A program made the position numbers and the translations under genes. This document shows, piece by piece, positions 33,337 through 42,059 of a stretch of DNA of 64,000 nt. The notes beneath the pieces are model-generated. The model had not been told where the DNA came from. It made no database searches and worked only from the letters and a program-made list of their open reading frames with translations. The DNA is taken from assembly GCF_000348905.1 (NCBI RefSeq), contig NZ_AOFT01000015.1:1-64000 (forward strand), written 5' to 3'. The stretch's first letter is position 1. Each line of letters begins with the position of its first letter. The stretch is from Bhargavaea cecembensis DSE10 (lineage in GTDB: Bacteria > Bacillota > Bacilli > Bacillales_A > Planococcaceae).

Positions 33337-33900
33337 TTATCGCTTCAGCAGCCGCGGCGCTGTGCTGAACAGGAGGGCGCAGGCGGCGGCTGTCAGGATG
33401 ATTGACGGGATCATGTAGCCCGCGTTGTAGACGATCGAATACCACCAGACGTTGTCACCCGCGTCAATGGCAGCGGCACCGAAGAATACGACGCCCGACA
33501 GGACATGCATGATGTAGCGGAGCAGCCCGCCGATGACCGTGCCGATCACGATGCCGGTCACCATCCGGCCCTTCACGCCGGAATCGGCGCCCCGCAGCAC
33601 CATCGGCCTCAGGAAGGCGGCGGCGCCGATGACGACAAATGCCGCGATGTAATCCAGGAAGCCCTGCACCGGGTGGATGATATAGGCACCGGCAAATGTC
33701 TGGAGAATGCCGAGGATCAGCCCGGTGAGCAGGCCGCCCCCGAGCCCCCAGCGAAAGGCCATCAGGACGATCGGCACCATCGTGAGACTGATGGAACCGC
33801 CCTGGAACCAGAGTTTGATGGAAATCTGATCGAGAACAAAGCCGATCGCCGAAAAGATGGCGACCTCGATCAGGAATTGAAGACGTTCGTTGCGTTGCAT
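33337..33900 (-). CDS. thiT: Thiamine ECF transporter substrate-binding component ThiT
   Basis: 187 residues from the ATG at 33900, placed by GGGGGA 8 bp before it; an ATG at 33915 has no RBS. Six hydrophobic helices and the ThiT/YuaJ signatures: IGFVLDQISIKLWFQGGSIS (thiamine-contact loop), MVPIVLMAFRWG, and a C-terminal VWWYSIVYNAGYM with the Trp/Tyr/Asn that stack on thiamine. It works with the shared EcfA-A'-T module, which is not in this window. The TPP riboswitch directly upstream confirms the assignment. Confidence 0.95.
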   Translation of the reverse strand: MQRNERLQFLIEVAIFSAIGFVLDQISIKLWFQGGSISLTMVPIVLMAFRWGLGGGLLTGLILGILQTFAGAYIIHPVQGFLDYIAAFVVIGAAAFLRPMVLRGADSGVKGRMVTGIVIGTVIGGLLRYIMHVLSGVVFFGAAAIDAGDNVWWYSIVYNAGYMIPSIILTAAACALLFSTAPRLLKR

Positions 33901-33950
33901 TAAAGATTCCCCCATTTTTCTGTTGTCGCAAGATGGGGATGATGACCATT

Positions 33951-33979
33951 AAAAAAGCGTCCGGGACAGAGCCGGACGC
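33951..33979 (-). terminator. Regulatory terminator of the TPP riboswitch
   Basis: On the minus strand GCGTCCGG pairs with CCGGACGC, followed by TTTTTT, about 50 bp before the thiT start. The 5' arm repeats a segment of the aptamer (GGCGTCCGGC at about 34047-34056), so the 3' arm could pair with either. Confidence 0.85.
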
Positions 33980-33994
33980 CTGCAGGCATCGTTT

Positions 33995-34090
33995 TCCATC
34001 CACATCCCTGCGCAAGCATGACCTTACAGGTTCAAAGGGTCTGGGCGCCGGACGCCCACTCTCAGCCGCATCCGCGGCTCCCCTTGTGGT
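33995..34090 (-). ncRNA. TPP riboswitch (THI element)
   Basis: On the minus strand the conserved TPP-aptamer blocks appear in order: GCGGCTGAGA (pyrimidine site), GACCCTTTGAACCTG, and GCGCAGGGATGTGG closing the pyrophosphate arm. The terminator just downstream implies transcriptional off-switching of thiT when TPP is plentiful. Confidence 0.96.
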
Positions 34091-34115
34091 TCAGTTATTC
34101 AGTATGGACACTCCA

Positions 34116-34144
34116 AGTGTAGACTACCCGCCCGCTGTTTTCAA
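34116..34144 (-). promoter_or_regulatory. Sigma-A promoter of the TPP riboswitch/thiT unit
   Basis: On the minus strand, TTGAAA, 17-bp spacer, TACACT, with the transcript starting just before the aptamer. Confidence 0.6.
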
Positions 34145-34197
34145 CCTGTCCCGGCATACGATGGAAACAGCTGTGCCACATTCGGAAGGAGGGCAAC

Positions 34198-34539
34198 ATG
34201 GACAACCCGCGCCTCATCGCCTCATTCAATTACTTCAGTATCCTGTTCGCACCCGTCCTGTTTCCGCTTGTCCTGCTTTTCGCATCGGGCGACGGGCTGG
34301 TCCGGCGCCACGCGAAGCGGGCGCTTGTCATCCAGCTCCTTCCGGCCGTGCCGCTCGCGGCCCTTCTTGTCACGACCTTCATCGCGGCAAACGAAGTGAG
34401 GGAAGCGGCGTTCACCGGCACGGTGCCGTCTTTTGGGCATGCCGGCACTGCCGCCGTGCTGACCCTAATGTATGCGGTCATGCAGGGGGCGGCGTTTGTC
34501 TGGTGTGCCGCGGCGGGGATCCGCGCGCTGAGAACGTGA
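34198..34539 (+). CDS. Small membrane protein, DUF4870-like
   Basis: 113 residues; ATG after GGAAGGAGGGC. Three hydrophobic segments (FNYFSILFAPVLFPLVLLFA; LLPAVPLAALLVTTFIAA; MQGAAFVWCAAAGIRAL) and the VRRHAKRALVIQ cytoplasmic turn typical of DUF4870/Tic20-like small membrane proteins. No function is known. It lies divergent from thiT and 67 bp before the methionine aminopeptidase gene. Confidence 0.7.
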   Translation: MDNPRLIASFNYFSILFAPVLFPLVLLFASGDGLVRRHAKRALVIQLLPAVPLAALLVTTFIAANEVREAAFTGTVPSFGHAGTAAVLTLMYAVMQGAAFVWCAAAGIRALRT

Positions 34540-34570
34540 CTGTTTGGCGCCGGTCCGGTCTGTGGTATAG

Positions 34571-35362
<792 letters not shown>

Positions 35363-35394
35363 AAAACGGTCCCGGGAATTTCCCGGGACCGTTT
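35363..35394. terminator. Bidirectional terminator after map
   Basis: AAAACGGTCCCGGGAA pairs perfectly with TTCCCGGGACCGTTTT; it sits between the convergent map and membrane-protein genes and starts directly after the map stop. Confidence 0.88.
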
Positions 35395-35411
35395 TGCGTA
35401 TGAATCATGTG

Positions 35412-36155
35412 TTAATCTTCTGCCGTTCGCGGCGCTTTTTGGCCTTGCCGCCTGCTGACGATCATCCAGGTGATGACGGCGCCGGCAAGGAACAGCGATG
35501 CCGCTGAAACTAGAGGCTCGTCCAGCCCGTTCCTTGCGGCGACCATGAGAGACATCCAGACAAAGACACCGGCGAACATATCATCCTTGTGATGATAAAG
35601 GAAATGAAGCGCGGCTGCAGCTGCAAATGTCAGCGTAATGATCGCCCAGAGCGCATCACTCAGGCCCAGTCCGCCCCAATCATTCTCCTCAAGCGTATAG
35701 TGGATCGCAACCAGGAGGCTGAAGAAGAAATAGGAGAAGATCCCCGATATGGGAACCCGTCCCGAAAGGCGGTTCTCCTTTTTCGGATAAGTGAAGTAGA
35801 GGGCGGCCAGAACGGCCAGCATGGCGACTTCCGATGCTGTGAACAGGACAAAGCGCTCTTCCTGCCATGTAATGAGTTCGATGATGTGGAGAATGGAGGC
35901 CGCGATAAACAGGGCGGCACGCAGATTCGCAGTCGAGGGCCTATCCGCCTGTCCGCCGCCCCGGAGAACATACAGCCCCAGAAGCGGCACGAGGACAATC
36001 AGGATCAGCGTCGAGTAAATGGACGGCATGAAGACGACCGGAAGCCGCGCGGCAATCTCCCCGGCGGGCCGCCCGAATGCCGGCATGAACATTGCCGAGG
36101 CATGGAAGCCGACCGCCGCAATCAGGGCGATCCCCATCAACAGTTTTCGGATCAA
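35412..36155 (-). CDS. Multi-pass membrane protein of unknown function
   Basis: 247 residues; TTG start 6 bp after AGGAGGTG. About seven hydrophobic helices separated by short charged loops; conserved-looking residues include HASAMFMP in helix 1, HIIELITWQEERF in helix 3 and FLYHHKDDMF between helices 5 and 6. I do not recognise the family. Convergent with map and divergent from pepF. Confidence 0.7.
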   Translation of the reverse strand: MIRKLLMGIALIAAVGFHASAMFMPAFGRPAGEIAARLPVVFMPSIYSTLILIVLVPLLGLYVLRGGGQADRPSTANLRAALFIAASILHIIELITWQEERFVLFTASEVAMLAVLAALYFTYPKKENRLSGRVPISGIFSYFFFSLLVAIHYTLEENDWGGLGLSDALWAIITLTFAAAAALHFLYHHKDDMFAGVFVWMSLMVAARNGLDEPLVSAASLFLAGAVITWMIVSRRQGQKAPRTAED

Positions 36156-36321
36156 TCTTCTTCACCTCCTACCCGTATTAGTATACATGGGATTTCGGGC
36201 GTTTACGGCGGAAAGTGTGACGCTTTTTTGCCAGTTGGCAAGTTTCGCCTTCCGAACAACCGTGTTATAATTGTAACGGAATTGTTTTTAGAAAATTGGC
36301 AAACAGTCAGGGGGAATTGGG

Positions 36322-38124
36322 ATGTCAACAACCACGTATCCGGTCACCTGGGATCTGGAGACGTTTTTCAGCGGCGGTAGCGAATCTGAAGAACTTCGTG
36401 CCCATCTTGATGAAGGTGCGGAAAAAGTCAGCAGCTATGCGGAAGCGGTCGCTGACTTCCGCACACCGGAAGCCGCAGACACGGCAGGGGAGGTCGCAGC
36501 CCTGATCGAAGAGACAAAGAACACCGCGGCCCACCTGAGGGAATCCGGTGCAGTCATCGGATGCTTCCTGGCACAGGACACGACCGACAAAAAGGCGCAC
36601 CTCCTGCAGGGGGAATCGTCCGCGCTCGGCGCAAAGTTCCAGACGGCGTTCATGTCGTTCCAGCAAAAGCTGGCAAAGACCGATGAGAAGATCTGGAATG
36701 CGCTGATCGCTTCCGGCGAACTGAAAGAGTTCTCGTTCATCCTGGATGAATGGCGCAAAAAGGCCGGGGCCAAACTCCCGGAGGAGCAGGAAGCGCTGAT
36801 CACGGCGCTGTCCGTTGACGGCTACCACGGCTGGGGCGAGCTGTACGACCTGCTTGTTGGAGACATGCAGGTGAAGGTCAAAGTGGACGGAGAGGAGAAG
36901 GTTCTTTCCGTCGGTCAGGCGAACAACCTCGGCACCCATCCCGATCCCGCAGTCCGCAAAGAGGCATTTGAAAAGCTGGAGGCGGCATGGGCCGAAAAAG
37001 AGGAGTTTTTCGCGAAGGCGCTCAACTCCCTCGCAGGCTTCCGCCTCCAGGTTTATGAGAAGAGGGGCTGGGACGAGGTCCTTCGTGAGCCGCTTGAGTA
37101 TAACCGGATGAAGCAGGAGACGCTCGATGCGATGTGGGGGGCCATATCGGCCAACAAGCAGCCGTTCGCGGAATACCTGAATCGCAAAGCCGCCCTTCTC
37201 GGAAAAGAGCAGCTTGACTGGTATGACTTTTTCGCGCCGGTTTCCGAATCAACCGCGAAACTGGATTATCAGGAAGGCGCAGAATTCATTCTGAAGCATT
37301 TCGGAAAGTTCGGTCCGGAACTCGGGTCGTTCGCCCGCATGGCATTCGAGAACGGCTGGATCGAGGCGGAAGACCGTCCGAACAAGCGCCCGGGAGGCTT
37401 TTGCACCGGCATGCCGCTGTCCGAGGAATCCCGTATCTTCATGACATACAGCGGCTCGATGTCGAACGTTGCCACTCTTGCACACGAGCTCGGGCATGCC
37501 TTCCACTCCTATGCACTCCGTCCCGTCCATCAGCTGAACAGGCAATATGCGATGAATGTGGCGGAGACTGCTTCGACATTCGCCGAGATGATCGTGGCCG
37601 ACGCGGCCGTAAAGGAAGCGCAATCCAAGGAAGAAAAGATCGCCCTGCTTGAAGACAAGGCTCAGCGCAGTGTTTCCTTCTTCATGAACATCCATGCGCG
37701 CTTCCTGTTTGAAACGAGGTTCTACGAAGAGCGGAAAAAGGGCATCGTCTCGTCCCACCGCCTGAACGAACTGATGGAAGAAGCGCAGCGCGAGGCCTAT
37801 GCAGGAGCGCTCGGCGAGGCGCACCCGCACTTCTGGGCGTCCAAACTTCACTTCTACATCACGGGGGTTCCGTTCTACAACTTCCCGTACACCTTCGGCT
37901 ACCTGTTCTCCCTCAGCATTTATGCCAAGGCGCTCGAGGAAGGGGAGGCGTTCGAAGAAAAGTACATGGCGCTCCTCCGCGACACGGCCATCATGACGAC
38001 CGAGGACCTGGCGATGAAGCATCTTGGCGAAGACATCACAAAGCAGGACTTCTGGGAAAAGGGCGTCCGGCTCTGCATCAGGGACGTGGAAGAGTTCCTC
38101 AGCCTGACGTCCGGTGAAGGGTGA
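36322..38124 (+). CDS. pepF: M3 family oligoendopeptidase F-like metallopeptidase
   Basis: 600 residues; ATG after GGGGGAATTGG. The M3 zinc site is H388-E-L-G-H392 (TLAHELGHAFHSY) with the downstream Glu in NVAETASTFAEM. The N-terminal helical part (oligopeptidase F domain) spans about 110-190. It is a cytosolic enzyme that hydrolyses peptides of about 7-20 residues, fitting the peptide importers in this window. The GNAT gene follows after 6 bp, so they form an operon. Confidence 0.94.
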   Translation: MSTTTYPVTWDLETFFSGGSESEELRAHLDEGAEKVSSYAEAVADFRTPEAADTAGEVAALIEETKNTAAHLRESGAVIGCFLAQDTTDKKAHLLQGESSALGAKFQTAFMSFQQKLAKTDEKIWNALIASGELKEFSFILDEWRKKAGAKLPEEQEALITALSVDGYHGWGELYDLLVGDMQVKVKVDGEEKVLSVGQANNLGTHPDPAVRKEAFEKLEAAWAEKEEFFAKALNSLAGFRLQVYEKRGWDEVLREPLEYNRMKQETLDAMWGAISANKQPFAEYLNRKAALLGKEQLDWYDFFAPVSESTAKLDYQEGAEFILKHFGKFGPELGSFARMAFENGWIEAEDRPNKRPGGFCTGMPLSEESRIFMTYSGSMSNVATLAHELGHAFHSYALRPVHQLNRQYAMNVAETASTFAEMIVADAAVKEAQSKEEKIALLEDKAQRSVSFFMNIHARFLFETRFYEERKKGIVSSHRLNELMEEAQREAYAGALGEAHPHFWASKLHFYITGVPFYNFPYTFGYLFSLSIYAKALEEGEAFEEKYMALLRDTAIMTTEDLAMKHLGEDITKQDFWEKGVRLCIRDVEEFLSLTSGEG

Positions 38125-38130
38125 GCCGAC

Positions 38131-38676
38131 GTGATCACGCTGAAAGGCGAGAGGGTCATCCTTCGTGTCCTGACCGACGATGACGCACTTGCCATGACCA
38201 ACCTCGTATCCAGGAACAAGCACTACTGGTCGGTTTATGAGCCGCGGCATGACAGCTCCTACTACACGGTCGGCGTCCAGCGCGAGAAGATCCGTGAGTC
38301 GCTCCAGCAGCTCAGGGAAAAGCGGGAATACAGTTTCGGCATTTTCCGTGCGGAAGACGGCCGCCTGATCGGCCACATCTCCCTGTATGGGCTGAAGCGG
38401 CTGCCTTTCCTGAGCGGCTTTGTCGGTTACTCCGTCGACCAGGGGGAAGCGGGGCGCGGCATTGCGACCGAAGCGCTGAAGCTGGTGCTGCAGTTCGGGT
38501 TCGAGCGGGCGGGTCTCCACCGGATCGAGGCCTATGTGTCCCCGAGGAACCAGGCTTCGGTCCGCGTGCTCGAGAAGGCCGGCATGGAGAGAGAGGGCCT
38601 GCTGCGCCAGCTGCTTTTCATCAACGGTGTCTGGGAGGATCACTACATCTATTCCATCATCGAGGATGGACATTGA
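38131..38676 (+). CDS. GNAT family N-acetyltransferase (RimJ/RimL-like)
   Basis: 181 residues; GTG start 7 bp after GAAGGGTGAG, 6 bp past the pepF stop. The acetyl-CoA loop is VDQGEAGRGIATEALKLVL (about 107-125) and the C-terminal RVLEKAGMEREGLLRQ is typical of the RimJ/RimL Acetyltransf_3 group that acetylates protein or peptide N-termini. Substrate unknown. Confidence 0.88.
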   Translation: MITLKGERVILRVLTDDDALAMTNLVSRNKHYWSVYEPRHDSSYYTVGVQREKIRESLQQLREKREYSFGIFRAEDGRLIGHISLYGLKRLPFLSGFVGYSVDQGEAGRGIATEALKLVLQFGFERAGLHRIEAYVSPRNQASVRVLEKAGMEREGLLRQLLFINGVWEDHYIYSIIEDGH

Positions 38677-38716
38677 AAGGGTAAGGCCGCTTTGCGGAAA
38701 CCCATTGCAAAACTGA

Positions 38717-38754
38717 GGACCCTGTTTCGGCCGTGAGCCGGACAGGGTCCTTTT
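38717..38754 (+). terminator. Intrinsic terminator after the pepF-GNAT operon
   Basis: GGACCCTGTTTCGGC pairs with GCCGGACAGGGTCC around CGTGA, then TTTT. Confidence 0.82.
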
Positions 38755-38773
38755 GCTATGTATGAATATAAAG

Positions 38774-38806
38774 AAGCCCGGGAGGCAGGGGGCTGCGTCC
38801 CGGGTT
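38774..38806 (-). terminator. Intrinsic terminator after mreBH
   Basis: On the minus strand AACCCGGGA pairs with TCCCGGGCTT, followed by CTTTATATT. Confidence 0.75.
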
Positions 38807-38817
38807 GGCGTTCAGAT

Positions 38818-39822
38818 TCAGTTTGCAACTTTGCGCATCGTTTTGATCGTGCCCAGCGCCTTGCCGGTGCCGAACACGACGGCCTTCATCGGATCAGGGG
38901 AAGTGTGGACCGGTACGGAGATGACCTGTGACAGCCAGTCCTGCACGCCGTTCATGAGGGCGCCGCCGCCTGTTAGGACGATACCCTGGTCGACGATGTC
39001 TCCGGACAGTTCCGCCGGGCATTGTTCGAGCGTTGTGCGGATCGCTTCAAGAATGGTTTCAAAGCCTTCTTTCAGGCACTGCTGGATATCACGGGAGTGG
39101 AGGCTGATCGTCTTCGGCAGGCCGGTGACGACATCACGGCCCCGGATGTCCATCGTTTTCGCCTCATGGGCGATCGGCGCGAAACCGATTTCCTTCTTGA
39201 TGGCTTCAGCCGTCTGCTCTCCGATGATGAGGTTGTGGCGCTTCCTGAGGTGATGGATGATTTCCTCATCCATCTTGTCGCCGGCGAATTTCACGCTGTT
39301 GGAAGAGACAACACCGCCAAATGAGATGATGGCGACTTCGGTTGTGCCCCCTCCGATATCAACGATAACGTTGGCAATCGGCTCGCTCACCGGAAGGTCC
39401 GCCCCGATGGCCGCCGCCACCGGCTCTTCGATCAGATGGACTTCTTTTGCGCCGCCGGACTTCACAGCGTCCACGATCGCGCGCTGTTCGACGGATGTCG
39501 CGCCGCATGGGATCGATACGACCACGCGAGGCTTCCGGAGAGTCTGGCCGAGTTTCTTGGATGCCTTGGCCATGGCGGATTTAAGCAATTCGGCTGTCAT
39601 GTCATAGTCCGCAATGACGCCGTCACGGAGCGGACGGATGGCCGTGATCTGCTCGGGCGTTTTTCCGAGCATCACTTTCGCTTCGTTGCCGATGGCAATC
39701 AGCCGTCCTGCAGGGTCAACTGCGACGACAGAGGGTTCATCAAAGACGATTTCTTTGGATTTTGTATAGATAAGTAAATTGGCAGTGCCAAGATCGATGC
39801 CGATATCAGTAGAATTCCACAT
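38818..39822 (-). CDS. mreBH: MreB-family actin-like cell-shape protein (MreBH)
   Basis: 334 residues from the ATG at 39822 (GGAGGC 7 bp before). Actin fold with phosphate-1 [14 protein letters not shown], phosphate-2 [13 protein letters not shown] and adenosine [13 protein letters not shown] motifs; the [10 protein letters not shown] loop is typical of MreB/Mbl. It stands alone, not next to mreCD, and its length fits MreBH, which guides lateral wall synthesis and lytic enzymes at the membrane. It could also be Mbl; context favours neither. Sigma-A promoter upstream. Confidence 0.9.
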   Translation of the reverse strand: MWNSTDIGIDLGTANLLIYTKSKEIVFDEPSVVAVDPAGRLIAIGNEAKVMLGKTPEQITAIRPLRDGVIADYDMTAELLKSAMAKASKKLGQTLRKPRVVVSIPCGATSVEQRAIVDAVKSGGAKEVHLIEEPVAAAIGADLPVSEPIANVIVDIGGGTTEVAIISFGGVVSSNSVKFAGDKMDEEIIHHLRKRHNLIIGEQTAEAIKKEIGFAPIAHEAKTMDIRGRDVVTGLPKTISLHSRDIQQCLKEGFETILEAIRTTLEQCPAELSGDIVDQGIVLTGGGALMNGVQDWLSQVISVPVHTSPDPMKAVVFGTGKALGTIKTMRKVAN

Positions 39823-39862
39823 ATAAATTGCCTCCCGGTGACGGTACTTTCTGCTGATGATA

Positions 39863-39890
39863 AGTATAGTAGAAAATAGCCTGTCCGCAA
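39863..39890 (-). promoter_or_regulatory. Sigma-A promoter of mreBH
   Basis: On the minus strand, TTGCGG, 16-bp spacer, TATACT. Confidence 0.55.
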
Positions 39891-40040
39891 ATTGGTGGAT
39901 ATTGGAATGTGACAAAGCGGAGTAGATCTGAAGGGCTATATGAAACCTGATATTGGAAATTCCTTAAAGCGATATGGACAGAATGTTACAGGATTCTTCA
40001 TTGTCTGCAATCAGATTGTAAGAGAAATTTCATCTGAAAT

Positions 40041-40071
40041 AAAAAAGAACTGCCGGAGAACCGGCAATTCT
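40041..40071 (-). terminator. Intrinsic terminator after the 50-residue membrane protein gene
   Basis: On the minus strand AATTGCCGG pairs with CCGGCAGTT around TTCT, then CTTTTTT. Confidence 0.85.
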
Positions 40072-40224
40072 TTAGGAGTCAAGGGTATAAGTTTTCTCGG
40101 GTCTCTCGTCGATGTTAACCGAGTCTTCCGAGAACATGGCTTTCTTGAGGAAGTGAATCATAATCAGCATGCCGAAAAGCAGCAGGACCGTGAAACCGAT
40201 AACTGTTGTAAACATCAGCCACAT
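40072..40224 (-). CDS. Small single-pass membrane protein (50 aa), unknown
   Basis: Begins MWLMFTTVIGFTVLLLFGML, a single transmembrane helix (about 5-25), followed by HFLKKAMFSED and a hydrophilic tail (VNIDERPEKTYTLDS). RBS GAGAGGAGC about 8 bp before ATG, a sigma-A promoter and a perfect terminator make this a real, independently expressed gene. I do not recognise the family. Confidence 0.75.
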   Translation of the reverse strand: MWLMFTTVIGFTVLLLFGMLIMIHFLKKAMFSEDSVNIDERPEKTYTLDS

Positions 40225-40272
40225 AGCAGAATGCTCCTCTCTAATCTTGTTCCTATTACATTTCTATAGCTC

Positions 40273-40301
40273 ATTATACTACAGAATATGCCTGTTTTTA
40301 A
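40273..40301 (-). promoter_or_regulatory. Promoter of the 50-residue membrane protein gene
   Basis: On the minus strand, TTAAAA, 17-bp spacer, perfect TATAAT. Confidence 0.6.
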
Positions 40302-40388
40302 TAGGACATTGCTGGAATCCTGCTGAATTGTGACAAATGTGAACCTGCCGCCCATGGCGAATCGCCATGCTGTCCTGAAGAAATGGGA

Positions 40389-41621
40389 TCAGAACGCCCA
40401 CTCGCCGCCGCGGAGAATCGGTTCTGCCGTCCCGTCTTCAAGGATGCCGTCGATGTCCATCTTGTCGGAGCCGATCATGAAATCAACGTGGGTGATGCTC
40501 TGGTTGAGTCCGTGCTTTTGCAGTTCTTCGCTGCCCATCTCCTTGCCGCCTTGGATGCAGAAGGCATACGCGCTTCCGATCGCCAGGTGGTTCGAGGCGT
40601 TCTCGTCGAACAGCGTATTGTAGAAGAGCAGGCCGGATGTTGAGATCGGCGAGGAATGCGGGACGAGCGCGACTTCACCCAAGGACTTTGCCCCTTCATC
40701 CGCTTCGATGAGATGCTTCAGCACATCTTCGCCCTGCTCGGCCTCCACTTCCGTGATCCGCCCGTCCTTGAAGGTGATCTTGAAATTGTCGATGATGTTG
40801 CCGCCGTAGCTGAGCGGCTTCGTGCTGGAGACAAAGCCGTCGATGCGTTCCTTGTGGGGGACGGTGAATACTTCCTCGGTCGGCATGTTGGCCATGAACG
40901 TTGCCCCCTGGGCATTGATGCTGCCGGCACCTGCCCAGATATGGCCTTCCGGGAGACCGATGGTCAGGTCAGTGCCGGGAGCCGTGTAATGCAGCTTGGC
41001 GTATTTCTTCCTGTTCAGGTGCTCGGCTTTTTCGTGAAGCGTCTCATCGTGCTTTTTCCACGCTTCGACCGGGTCTTCCAGATCGGCTCTGACAGCCTTG
41101 AAGATGGCATCCCAAAGGGCAGGAACCTGATCCTTTTCAGGAAGATCGGCAAACACCTTGGCTGCCCACGCCTTGGAAGGTGCAGCGATGACCGTCCAGC
41201 TGACTTTGTCGGACTGGACCGCCTGGCGGTAGGCTTCCAGCGCCTGCCCGGCAGCTTTCTGGAAGTTGGCGATTCGCATCGGGTCGATTCCTTTCAGGAG
41301 ATCGGGGCTCTGCGACACGATATTCATGAACGCAGCATTCATCCCGACCAGCTCTTCGCGCATCTTCGGAATCCAGGCAGGGAAGTCACTGAAGGAATCT
41401 TCCGGTGCCAGCTCATACCGGAGACGCGAAATTTCATCGTCCTGCCAGTCGACGACAACATGCCGGGCACCCGCTTCATACGCCTTTTTCGTTACGAGGC
41501 GAACGAATTCCGCGGACTCAGTCGAAGCACCGATATAAAGAGGTTGCCCGGGCTGGATATTGACGCCGACTTTCACTGCCAATTCTGCGTACTTGTCGAG
41601 ATTTTCTTCAAATGTCCCCAT
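40389..41621 (-). CDS. ampS: M29 family aminopeptidase (AmpS/PepS-like)
   Basis: 410 residues, the family length; ATG after AAAGGGGATTTGG. Recognisable M29 features: the Glu metal ligand region LPEGHIWAGAG, NMPTEEVFTVPHKERIDGFV (Glu and His ligands), LGEVALVPHSSPI (Glu, His), and the C-terminal THVDFMIGSDKMDIDG (His, Asp). A cytosolic di-metal aminopeptidase with broad N-terminal specificity. Monocistronic. Confidence 0.93.
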   Translation of the reverse strand: MGTFEENLDKYAELAVKVGVNIQPGQPLYIGASTESAEFVRLVTKKAYEAGARHVVVDWQDDEISRLRYELAPEDSFSDFPAWIPKMREELVGMNAAFMNIVSQSPDLLKGIDPMRIANFQKAAGQALEAYRQAVQSDKVSWTVIAAPSKAWAAKVFADLPEKDQVPALWDAIFKAVRADLEDPVEAWKKHDETLHEKAEHLNRKKYAKLHYTAPGTDLTIGLPEGHIWAGAGSINAQGATFMANMPTEEVFTVPHKERIDGFVSSTKPLSYGGNIIDNFKITFKDGRITEVEAEQGEDVLKHLIEADEGAKSLGEVALVPHSSPISTSGLLFYNTLFDENASNHLAIGSAYAFCIQGGKEMGSEELQKHGLNQSITHVDFMIGSDKMDIDGILEDGTAEPILRGGEWAF

Positions 41622-41683
41622 ATTCCAAATCCCCTTTCCGTTCTACCCATAGTCTACCAATAGCCGGGTATGGACGGCAACGG

Positions 41684-41716
41684 AAAATCCCCCGCCTGCC
41701 GAAGCAGCGCGGGGGA
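41684..41716 (-). terminator. Intrinsic terminator after yfkK
   Basis: On the minus strand TCCCCCGC and CTGC pair with GCAG and GCGGGGGA around TTCG, then TTTTCC. Confidence 0.8.
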
Positions 41717-41727
41717 CGGAGTATCGC

Positions 41728-41949
41728 TTATTTACGCAGGCTGCCAAGCTCGGCTGCAATCGCCTGCATCTCGCTCGGGCTGAAGTTGCTGCGTTTCATG
41801 ACCATGTCATAGATGTCGCGCAGATCCTCGTAGTCGGATGTGTTGAAGTGTTCGGACTTCATCGCGTCGACATTGACCATGCGGAGCTTTTCCTTGATGG
41901 CGCTGATCATATACTCCACGTTTTCCGCAGTGGGATTGGTTAGGTCCAT
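41728..41949 (-). CDS. yfkK: UPF0435/DUF1128 family protein YfkK
   Basis: 73 residues, mostly helical ([46 protein letters not shown]), matching the conserved Bacillales family of YfkK. Function unknown; widely retained in Firmicutes. The RBS (GGCAGGAA) is mediocre. Confidence 0.88.
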   Translation of the reverse strand: MDLTNPTAENVEYMISAIKEKLRMVNVDAMKSEHFNTSDYEDLRDIYDMVMKRSNFSPSEMQAIAAELGSLRK

Positions 41950-42013
41950 AGTTGATGTTCCTGCCTTTCATCGGATTGCCATCATTCTCACACTAATAGA
42001 ATGCAAAGTCAAA

Positions 42014-42046
42014 CAGCCTCCGGGAAGCATGGCATCCCGGAGGCTG
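42014..42046 (-). terminator. Intrinsic terminator after the AGCS symporter gene
   Basis: CAGCCTCCGGGA pairs perfectly with TCCCGGAGGCTG; on the minus strand TTTGACTTT follows. Confidence 0.75.
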
Positions 42047-42059
42047 TGTGGTGTGGCAT

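Noticed and set aside
37249-38673. 474-codon minus-strand frame opposite pepF and the GNAT gene
   Set aside because: It spans two real plus-strand genes and their junction, which a true antisense gene would be unlikely to do; no recognisable domain.
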